A stretch of DNA of 64,000 bases. Origin: Kitasatospora xanthocidica (GTDB lineage: Bacteria; Actinomycetota; Actinomycetes; Streptomycetales; Streptomycetaceae). The position numbers were made by a program, and so were the translations under genes. Positions 18,346-25,121 of the stretch are shown here, piece after piece. Below the pieces are notes generated by a model. The model did not search any database. It saw only the letters and a list, made by a program, of their open reading frames with translations, and was not told the origin of the DNA. The stretch lies in contig NZ_BNBY01000012.1 in NCBI RefSeq assembly GCF_014656195.1, forward strand, positions 1-64,000, in the 5' to 3' direction. Every line of letters starts with the position of its first letter. The first letter of the stretch is position 1.

Positions 18346-19686
18346 TTACGCGTCGACCAGCTGCTCGCTGGGCAGCTCGACGTGGGCGCCCAGGTCGCGC
18401 AGCTTCTCCATGAAGTTCTCGTAGCCGCGGTTGATCAGGTCGATGCCGTGCACGGTCGAGGTGCCCTCGGCCGCCAGCGCCGCGATCAGGTACGAGAAGC
18501 CGCCGCGCAGGTCCGGGATGACCAGCTCGGAGCCGATCAGCTTGGACGGGCCGGAGACGACCGCGGAGTGCAGGAAGTTGCGGGCGCCGAAGCGGCACGG
18601 GGTGCCGCCCAGGCACTCGCGGTAGAGCTGGATGTGCGCGCCCATCTGGTTCAGCGCGCCGGTGAAGCCCAGCCGCGACTCGTACACCGTCTCGTGGACG
18701 ATGGACAGGCCGGTGGCCTGGGTCAGCGCGACGACCAGCGGCTGCTGCCAGTCGGTCTGGAAGCCCGGGTGCACGTCGGTCTCCAGGGCGATCGCCTTGA
18801 GCTCGCCGCCCGGGTGCCAGAAGCGGATGCCCTCGTCGTCCACCTCGAAGGCGCCGCCGACCTTCCGGAAGGTGTTGAGGAAGGTCATCATCTCCAGCTG
18901 GCGGGCGCCGCGGACGTAGATGTCGCCCTTGGTGGCGAGCGCCGCGCAGGCCCAGGAGGCGGCCTCCAGGCGGTCCGGCAGCGCGCGGTGGTTGTAGCCG
19001 TTCAGCTCGTCCACGCCGGTGATCAGGATGGTGCGGTCGGTGCCCAGCGTGATGATCGCGCCCATCTTCTGCAGGACGCAGATCAGGTCGACGATCTCCG
19101 GCTCGATGGCCGCGTTGCGCAGCTCGGTGACGCCCTCGGCGAGGACGGCGGTGAGCAGGACCTGCTCGGTCGCGCCGACCGAGGGGTAGGGCAGCTCGAT
19201 CTTGGTGCCGCGCAGGCGCTGCGGGGCCACCAGGTAGGTGCCCTGCGGGTGCTTCTCGATGCTGGCGCCGAACTGGCGCAGCACCTCGAAGTGGAAGTCG
19301 ACCGGGCGGCCGCCGATGTCGCAGCCGCCCAGGCCCGGGATGAAGGCGTGGCCGAGGCGGTGCAGCAGCGGGCCGCAGAACAGGATCGGGATCCGCGAAG
19401 AGCCGGCGTGGGCGTCGATGTCGGCCACGTTGGCGCTCTCGACGTGCGAGGGGTCGAGGATCAGCTCGCCGTCCTCGTCACCGGTGCGCACGGTCACGCC
19501 GTGCAGCTGCAGCAGGCCGCGGACCACCTTGACGTCGCGGATGTCCGGGACGTTGCGCAGTCTGCTGGGGCCCTGGCCGAGGAGGGCCGCGACCATGGCC
19601 TTGGGGACCAGGTTCTTCGCGCCGCGGACGCGGATCTCGCCTTCGAGCGGGTTTCCGCCGTGGACCAGCAGGACGTCGTCGGTCAT
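18346..19686 (-). CDS. murA: UDP-N-acetylglucosamine 1-carboxyvinyltransferase
   Basis: First committed enzyme of peptidoglycan precursor synthesis (PEP + UDP-GlcNAc), 446 aa, cytoplasmic. ATG 19686 starts MTDDVLLVHGG. GAKNLVPK carries the substrate Lys (24). The catalytic loop GLGGCDIGGRPVD has Cys122 at the fosfomycin-reactive position; mycobacterial MurA has Asp there. The DRLEAASW motif carries the catalytic Asp. It is transcribed leftward, convergent with HU and divergent from the YqgE gene. Streptomycetes can carry a second murA, so this may be one of two. Confidence 0.94.
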   Translation of the reverse strand: MTDDVLLVHGGNPLEGEIRVRGAKNLVPKAMVAALLGQGPSRLRNVPDIRDVKVVRGLLQLHGVTVRTGDEDGELILDPSHVESANVADIDAHAGSSRIPILFCGPLLHRLGHAFIPGLGGCDIGGRPVDFHFEVLRQFGASIEKHPQGTYLVAPQRLRGTKIELPYPSVGATEQVLLTAVLAEGVTELRNAAIEPEIVDLICVLQKMGAIITLGTDRTILITGVDELNGYNHRALPDRLEAASWACAALATKGDIYVRGARQLEMMTFLNTFRKVGGAFEVDDEGIRFWHPGGELKAIALETDVHPGFQTDWQQPLVVALTQATGLSIVHETVYESRLGFTGALNQMGAHIQLYRECLGGTPCRFGARNFLHSAVVSGPSKLIGSELVIPDLRGGFSYLIAALAAEGTSTVHGIDLINRGYENFMEKLRDLGAHVELPSEQLVDA

Positions 19687-19988
19687 CGTTCTCGCAATCC
19701 GGGGTGCCAGAGGAGTTTTCGGAGGGCTCCGGGAGAGAGCCGGTGGTGGACCGGTCGTACGGGCGCGTTCGGGCCCCCGGCGTAACCGAGTCGGCACCGT
19801 AGAAGGGCGTCCACCAGACGTAGATGGTAATGGGAGTGCCGTTGGTTCCCGTGAGCCTCTCCCGTGATGGTGCTCTCTCCGGTCCCCGGGGCGCCCGCCG
19901 GTGCGGCCGTACGGGTGTTCGTCCGGCGTGGCGGGGTTTCGGGCGTTGCGGTGTCCGGCGGGTGCCGTTCTGCGGGATCATGTGTGGC
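19687..19988. promoter_or_regulatory. Divergent intergenic region murA / YqgE
   Basis: This 302-bp spacer between divergent genes must hold both promoters. I see only weak TACGGT-like boxes on the minus strand near 19795-19800. There is no clear operator or RNA structure. Confidence 0.25.
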
Positions 19989-20573
19989 ATGACGGCGGCC
20001 CATTCGCACGGAGGCCGGTCCCACACCGGCCGTCTGCTCGTCGCGACGCCCATGCTCACCGACCCGAACTTCGCGCGGGCGGTGGTGCTCCTCCTCGACC
20101 ACGACGCCGAGGGGGCGCTCGGTGTGGTCCTCAACCGGCCGACGCCGGTCGAGGTGGGCAGCGTGCTGGACGGCTGGGGAAGACTCGTCGGACAGCCGGC
20201 GGTGGTCTTCCAGGGCGGACCGGTGGCGCTGGACTCGGCGCTCGGCCTCGCGGTGGCGCCGGGGGAGCCGGGCACCGGCGAGCCGCTGGGCTGGCGGCGG
20301 GTGCACGGCGCGATCGGCCTGGTGGACCTGGAGGCGCCGCCCGAGGTGCTGGCCGGCGAACTGGGCAGCCTGCGGATCTTCGCCGGGTACGCCGGCTGGT
20401 CGCCGGGACAGCTGGAGGCCGAGCTGGAGAGCGGCGCCTGGTACCTGGTGGACTGCGAGCCGGGGGACGTCTCCAGCCCCGAGCCGGAGCGGCTGTGGCG
20501 GGCCGTGCTGCGCCGCCAGCGCGGTCCGCTGGCCCTGCTGGCGACCTACCCGGACGACCCGACGATGAACTGA
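19989..20573 (+). CDS. YqgE/AlgH family protein
   Basis: A 194-aa cytoplasmic protein of the UPF0301/DUF179 family, whose biochemical role is unsettled. Family motifs are visible: TGRLLVATPMLTDPNF at the N-terminus, VVLLLDHDAEGALGVVLNRP, FQGGPV, and IFAGYAGWSPGQLEAEL. ATG 19989 (MTAAHSHGG) is chosen; ATG 19980, three codons earlier, is equally possible because neither has a strong ribosome site. It lies between murA and a DUF3039 gene on the same strand as the latter, as in other streptomycetes. Confidence 0.85.
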   Translation: MTAAHSHGGRSHTGRLLVATPMLTDPNFARAVVLLLDHDAEGALGVVLNRPTPVEVGSVLDGWGRLVGQPAVVFQGGPVALDSALGLAVAPGEPGTGEPLGWRRVHGAIGLVDLEAPPEVLAGELGSLRIFAGYAGWSPGQLEAELESGAWYLVDCEPGDVSSPEPERLWRAVLRRQRGPLALLATYPDDPTMN

Positions 20574-20620
20574 GCGGCGGGCCCGCCGCGCGACACTGGC
20601 CCGGTTTCCCGGGGCCCCCA

Positions 20621-20626
20621 TAGACT
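20621..20626 (+). promoter_or_regulatory. -10 box of the DUF3039 gene
   Basis: TAGACT lies 8 nt before ATG 20635 with no ribosome site between, which fits a leaderless transcript. Confidence 0.5.
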
Positions 20627-20634
20627 TGTCACCC

Positions 20635-20910
20635 ATGAGCACTCTTGAACCCGAGCGCGGCCTCGGCACCGGAACCCTGGTCGAGCCCGTCCCGCAGGTG
20701 TCCCACGGGGACGGCGACCACGAGCGCTTCGCGCACTACGTCCAGAAGGACAAGATCATGGAGAGCGCGCTCTCCGGGTCTCCCGTGGTGGCGCTCTGCG
20801 GCAAGGTGTGGGTGCCCGGCCGCGACCCGAAGAAGTACCCGGTCTGCCCGATGTGCAAGGAGATCTACGACGGCATCGGCAAGCCGCAGGACGGCGACGG
20901 CGACAAGTAG
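20635..20910 (+). CDS. DUF3039 family small protein
   Basis: A 91-aa actinobacterial protein of unknown function. ATG 20635 (MSTLEPERGLG) sits 8 nt after a TAGACT box. The conserved half (about 30-85) includes RFAHYVQKDKIMESAL and a probable zinc knuckle made of ALCGKVW and PVCPMCKEIYD (three cysteines, CxnCPxC). Likely cytoplasmic; partner unknown. The next gene begins 88 nt downstream behind a DasR-like operator and is probably regulated separately. Confidence 0.85.
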   Translation: MSTLEPERGLGTGTLVEPVPQVSHGDGDHERFAHYVQKDKIMESALSGSPVVALCGKVWVPGRDPKKYPVCPMCKEIYDGIGKPQDGDGDK

Positions 20911-20955
20911 TCCCCGGGTCGCGCGGTGCCGTTTTGCATAGCACCGCGATCCCGA

Positions 20956-20971
20956 GGTGGTCTATGCCAAT
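20956..20971 (+). promoter_or_regulatory. DasR-responsive element (dre)-like operator
   Basis: GGTGGTCTATGCCAAT matches the 16-bp dre consensus (A[G/C]TGGTCTAGACCA[G/C]T) at 12 positions, with TGGTCTA and CCA intact. It ends 27 nt before the hexosaminidase start. DasR is the GntR-family N-acetylglucosamine repressor of streptomycetes and its sites sit before chitin and GlcNAc genes. Confidence 0.7.
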
Positions 20972-20998
20972 CGTTCCGGGCGTGGGCAGGATGTCGGA

Positions 20999-22609
20999 AT
21001 GGACCTCATTCCCGCACCTTCGAGTGCCGTCCGCCGCCCGGACGGGGACTTCCCGCTCGACGCCGCCACCACGCTGACCGCACCGCCCGCGCTGGCCGAC
21101 GCCGAGCGCTGGCTGCGCACCACGCTGTCCGCGGCCACCGGGCTGCCGTTCGGCCCGGGCCGGCCGGGCGCGGGCATCGAACTGGTCCAGGACGAGGCGC
21201 TCGCCGCCGAGGCGTACCGGATCACGGTGCGCCCCGGCCGCGCGCTGCTCGCCGCGGGCGGCCCGGCCGGCGCGCTGTGGGGGGCGCAGACCCTGCGGCA
21301 GCTGCTCGGGCCGGACGCCTACCGCCGCTCGCCGCTGCGCCGCGAGGGCTGGGTGCTGCCCGGCGCGGACATCGAGGACGCCCCCCGGTTCGGCTGGCGC
21401 GGCGCGCTGCTCGACGTCGCCCGGCACTTCCTGCCCAAGTCGGACGTGCTGCGCTTCGTCGACCTGCTGGCCGCGCACAAGCTCAACGTGCTGCACCTGC
21501 ACCTCACCGACGACCAGGGCTGGCGGGTCGAGATCAAGCGCTACCCGGGGCTGACCGAACGCGGCGCCTGGCGGGAGCGCTCCATGGTCGGCTACCGCTC
21601 CGGCGGCCGCCGGGACGACCGGCCGCACGGCGGCTACTACACCCAGGACGACCTGCGCGAGATCGTCGGGTACGCGGCCGCGCGCGGCGTGACCGTCGTC
21701 CCGGAGATCGACCTGCCCGGCCACACCCAGGCCGCGATCTGCGCCTACCCCGAGCTGGGCAACACCGACGTGGTGGACACCGCCGCGCTCGGCGTCTGGA
21801 CGGACTGGGGGGTGAGCCACAACGTGCTCAACGCCTCCGAGGAGACCCTGCGCTTCTTCGAGGGGGTGCTGGAGGAGGTCCTGGAGCTCTTCCCGTCCGA
21901 GTTCGTCCACCTCGGCGGCGACGAGTGCCCCAAGGAGCAGTGGAAGGACAGCGCCGCCGCCCAGGCCCGGATCCGCGAGCTGGGCCTGGCCAACGAGGAC
22001 GAGCTGCAGAGCCACCTGATCCGGCACTTCGACCGCTGGCTGGCCGAGCGCGGCCGCCGGCTGATCGGCTGGGACGAGATCCTGGAGGGCGGACTGGCCC
22101 CGGGCGCGGCGGTCTCCTCCTGGCGCGGCTTCGGGGGCGGGATCGCGGCCGCGAAGGCCGGCCACGACGTGGTGATGTGCCCCGAGCAGCACGTCTACTT
22201 CGACCACCGGCAGGCGGACGGGCCGGACGAGCCGATCCCGGTCGGCTTCGTGCGCACGCTGGAGGACGTCTACCGCTTCGAGCCGGTGCCGGCGCAGCTG
22301 GACGGAACCGAGGCCCGGCACGTGATCGGCACCCAGGCCAACCTGTGGAGCGAGTTCACGGACAGCGCCCGGGACATCGACTACCGGGCCTTCCCCCGGC
22401 TGGTCGCCTTCGCCGAGGTCGCCTGGTCCGCACTGCCCGCCGAGCCGGCCGAGCGCGACTTCGCCGGCTTCGAGCGCCGGCTCGCGACGCACCTGAAGGC
22501 GCTGGACGCGCTCGGCGTCGAGTACCGCCCGGCCGACGGGCCGCTGCCCTGGCAGCGGTGGCCCGGGGTGGCGGGCCGGCCGATCGAGGGCCCGCCGCCG
22601 GTGCGCTGA
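20999..22609 (+). CDS. Beta-N-acetylhexosaminidase, GH20
   Basis: Glycoside hydrolase family 20 enzyme (536 aa) that releases N-acetylglucosamine from chito-oligosaccharides. ATG 20999 (MDLIPAPSS) follows AGGAT. A GH20b-type N-terminal domain covers about 1-125 and the catalytic barrel about 128-490; the assisting Asp308 and acid Glu309 are in HLGGDECPKEQW. No signal peptide is visible, so the enzyme is probably intracellular and acts on imported sugars. A DasR-like operator lies in its promoter, which fits induction by GlcNAc metabolism. Confidence 0.92.
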   Translation: MDLIPAPSSAVRRPDGDFPLDAATTLTAPPALADAERWLRTTLSAATGLPFGPGRPGAGIELVQDEALAAEAYRITVRPGRALLAAGGPAGALWGAQTLRQLLGPDAYRRSPLRREGWVLPGADIEDAPRFGWRGALLDVARHFLPKSDVLRFVDLLAAHKLNVLHLHLTDDQGWRVEIKRYPGLTERGAWRERSMVGYRSGGRRDDRPHGGYYTQDDLREIVGYAAARGVTVVPEIDLPGHTQAAICAYPELGNTDVVDTAALGVWTDWGVSHNVLNASEETLRFFEGVLEEVLELFPSEFVHLGGDECPKEQWKDSAAAQARIRELGLANEDELQSHLIRHFDRWLAERGRRLIGWDEILEGGLAPGAAVSSWRGFGGGIAAAKAGHDVVMCPEQHVYFDHRQADGPDEPIPVGFVRTLEDVYRFEPVPAQLDGTEARHVIGTQANLWSEFTDSARDIDYRAFPRLVAFAEVAWSALPAEPAERDFAGFERRLATHLKALDALGVEYRPADGPLPWQRWPGVAGRPIEGPPPVR

Positions 22610-22699
22610 CCGCAGCCGCCGGGGGCGCTCCGGGCGCCCGGACCCGGCGCCGCGCCGGTCGGCCCGGAGAGCGGCCGGGAACTTCTGAGTGGTCGTCGG

Positions 22700-22864
22700 A
22701 CGTCAAGAACAGATGAACATCTGCCCAGGCCCGGAACGGGTCGGGGCAGATACCGCCCGGTATCCGTCCCAATCGGGCAGTCCCGTTCACCGGCCCCGAA
22801 ATGATCATCGAGCATTGTGTGCCAGAGTTGCCCAACCCGGCCCGATCGCCCGTACCCTACGGGC
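22700..22864 (+). other. Inverted-repeat-rich leader before the molybdenum hydroxylase operon
   Basis: The 341-bp gap 22610-22950 contains CAGATG-AA-CATCTG (22710-22723), ATCTGCCC paired with GGGCAGAT (22719-22726 and 22744-22751), the 16-bp palindrome GATACCGCCCGGTATC (22749-22764), and the hairpin GCCCGTA-CCC-TACGGGC (22848-22864). These may be operators or a structured leader RNA. No known riboswitch class was recognised. Confidence 0.45.
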
Positions 22865-22950
22865 CAGGCCGGACTGCTGACGCGGACACCACGGCCCAAG
22901 GCCGCGGGCGGCAGGCGATCGATGAGCAAGTGGAGCACGGTGGGACCCAG

Positions 22951-23832
22951 GTGAACCGGACGATCATGCTGCCGGCCTCGCTCGACGAGGCCGTCGACGC
23001 GCTGGCCGCCGCCCCGGCCGCGGTACCGGTGGCCGGAGCCACCGACCTCATGGAGGCCGTCAACGCCGGCCGGCTGCGCCCCGCCGCCCTGGTCGGCCTC
23101 GGCCGGATCACCGAACTGCGCGGCTGGCGCTACGAGGACGGCGGCACCGCCGTCCTCGGCGCCGGACTCACCCACGCCCGGATGGACCGCCCCGACTTCG
23201 CCGCGCTCATCCCCGCGCTCGCCGACGCCGCCCGCACCGCCGGCCCGCCGCAGGTCCGCAACGTCGGCACCCTCGGCGGCAACATCGTCACCGCCGCCCC
23301 GGCCGGCGACACCCTCCCGGTGCTCACCGCGCTGGAGGCCACCGTCACCCTGGCCCGGGCCGGCGCCAGCCGCGAGGTGCCGGTCAGCCACCTGCTCACC
23401 GGCCTCGACCCGGTACGCCCCGGCGAACTGCTCACCTGGGTGCGCGTCCCGCTGCTGCACGCCCCGCAGGTCTTCCTCAAGGCCACCGGCCGCAGCGGCC
23501 CGGCCCGCGCCACCGCCTCCGTCGCCCTCGTCCTCGACCCGGCCCGGCGCTCGGTGCGCTGCGCGGTCGGCGCCGTCGCCCCGGTGCCGCTGCGCCCGCT
23601 GGAGGCCGAGGCCTGGGTGGCGGGCTGCATCGACTGGGACGGCAGCCGGGAGATCGACCCGGCGGCGAACGCCGCCTTCGGCGAGTACGTCGCCACCGCC
23701 TGCGTCCCCGACAACTACGGGGCCGAGGGCGCCTGGGAGGCCGTGACCGAGGGGCCGACCGCGGCGGCCGTCCGGCTGCGGCGTACGGTGGCGGTGCTGG
23801 CCCGACGGGCACTGGGAAGGGCGCTGAAGTGA
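22951..23832 (+). CDS. Molybdenum hydroxylase FAD-binding (medium) subunit
   Basis: FAD-binding subunit (293 aa) of a xanthine dehydrogenase/CO dehydrogenase-type enzyme, which passes electrons from the iron-sulfur subunit to FAD. I start at GTG 22951 (MNRTIMLPASLDEAV) with GGTGGGA upstream. Typical motifs are visible: PVAGATDLMEAVNAG (FAD pyrophosphate loop) and RNVGTLGGNIVTAAPAGD (second flavin loop). Its stop overlaps the next start by 4 nt (GTGA), so the operon is translationally coupled. Confidence 0.88.
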   Translation: MNRTIMLPASLDEAVDALAAAPAAVPVAGATDLMEAVNAGRLRPAALVGLGRITELRGWRYEDGGTAVLGAGLTHARMDRPDFAALIPALADAARTAGPPQVRNVGTLGGNIVTAAPAGDTLPVLTALEATVTLARAGASREVPVSHLLTGLDPVRPGELLTWVRVPLLHAPQVFLKATGRSGPARATASVALVLDPARRSVRCAVGAVAPVPLRPLEAEAWVAGCIDWDGSREIDPAANAAFGEYVATACVPDNYGAEGAWEAVTEGPTAAAVRLRRTVAVLARRALGRALK

Positions 23833-25121
23833 CCACAGACCCCATCGAGACCCTCGACGCCGACCCGCTCGGCCTCTCCCCGCAGGTCAGCCGCGAGCTG
23901 CGTCCGTGCGCCTCCTACACGCTGCGGGTCAACGGTTTCGAACGGCCCGTCACCGACGCCTGGATCGGCGAGAGCCTGCTCTACGTGCTGCGCGAGCGGC
24001 TCGGCCTGGCCGGCGCCAAGGACGGCTGCGAGCAGGGCGAGTGCGGGGCCTGCTCGGTGCAGGTGGACGGCCAGCTGGTGGCCGGCTGCCTGGTGCCCGC
24101 CGCGCTGGCCGCGGACAGCGAGATCAACACCGTCGAGGGCCTGTCGGCCGCCGGCGGCGCGAGCGACGTCCAGCAGGCGCTGGCCGCCTCCGGCGCCGTC
24201 CAGTGCGGCTACTGCACCCCCGGCATGGCGATGGCCGTGCACGACCTGCTCCAGCGCAACCACCGGCCCACCGAGGTCGAGGCCCGGCAGGCGCTGTGCG
24301 GCAACCTCTGCCGCTGCACCGGCTACAAGGGCGTGCTGGCCGCCGTCCAGACCGTCGCGGACGCCCGAGCGCTGGAGGCCGAGGAGCCGGAGGAGGCCGC
24401 GGCGCCCGTCGAGGCCGCCCCCGGCCCGGAGGCCGCGGACCGGCCCGTCGAGGCGGTCGCCGGGGCGGCGGGCGCCGCCGTCGAGCCCGAGTCCGTGGTC
24501 GAGCCGCCGGTCTACACCGACGCCGACGCCTGGATCGAGCACGTCCCGCAGCAGCACGTCCCGCAGCATTCCGTGCCGCAGCATTCCGTGGAGCCGCAGC
24601 CGCAGCCCGGGGCGGCCCACCCCGGCATGCCGCAGTCCGTGCTGCCGCACCCCGCGGAGCAGGCCCACGTCCCGGCCGGGGCGCCGTACGGCGACGGCTC
24701 GGGCGGCTACGACACCGGCGTGTACGAGACCGCCGGGCCGGTCCCGCCGCACGCCGGCATCCCCGCCCAGGCCGGCGGCGACCAGGTCTACTACCCGCCG
24801 CAGGGCTACCCCGAGCAGCCGTACCAGGGCACCCCCGCCCACGGCACCTACCTGCCCTACCCGGACGGCCACCAGCAGCAGAACGGCTACGACACCGGGT
24901 ACGACGCCCCGGTGTACGAGCCGACCCCCGCGCACGGCACCCCGCTGCCCGGCGCCGCCTTCGACGGCACGGCCTTCGACGGCACGCCGCCGCACGGCAC
25001 CCCGTACGCCGCCCAGCACCCGCACGGCGCCCCGGTCGAGGGCGGTGCCCCGGCCGGCGTCCCGTACGGTGCCACCCCCGCCCACGGCATCCGGCTCCCC
25101 GAGGACGACCACGCATCATGA
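23829..25121 (+). CDS. Molybdenum hydroxylase [2Fe-2S] subunit with long disordered tail
   Basis: Small subunit carrying two [2Fe-2S] clusters, 430 aa. The plant-type ferredoxin cluster (CEQGECGACSVQ, then C) and the helical-domain cluster (CGYCTPGM, CGNLCRCTGYKG) are complete within about the first 185 residues. Family members are usually about 160-200 aa; here about 240 extra residues rich in Pro, His, Gln, Gly and Tyr follow, with repeats such as HVPQQHVPQHSVPQHSV and AFDGTAFDGTPPHGTPY. No signal peptide is present. The extension could be a flexible linker or metal-binding tail, but no function is known. It overlaps its neighbours by 4 nt on both sides. Confidence 0.88.
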   Translation: MTTDPIETLDADPLGLSPQVSRELRPCASYTLRVNGFERPVTDAWIGESLLYVLRERLGLAGAKDGCEQGECGACSVQVDGQLVAGCLVPAALAADSEINTVEGLSAAGGASDVQQALAASGAVQCGYCTPGMAMAVHDLLQRNHRPTEVEARQALCGNLCRCTGYKGVLAAVQTVADARALEAEEPEEAAAPVEAAPGPEAADRPVEAVAGAAGAAVEPESVVEPPVYTDADAWIEHVPQQHVPQHSVPQHSVEPQPQPGAAHPGMPQSVLPHPAEQAHVPAGAPYGDGSGGYDTGVYETAGPVPPHAGIPAQAGGDQVYYPPQGYPEQPYQGTPAHGTYLPYPDGHQQQNGYDTGYDAPVYEPTPAHGTPLPGAAFDGTAFDGTPPHGTPYAAQHPHGAPVEGGAPAGVPYGATPAHGIRLPEDDHAS

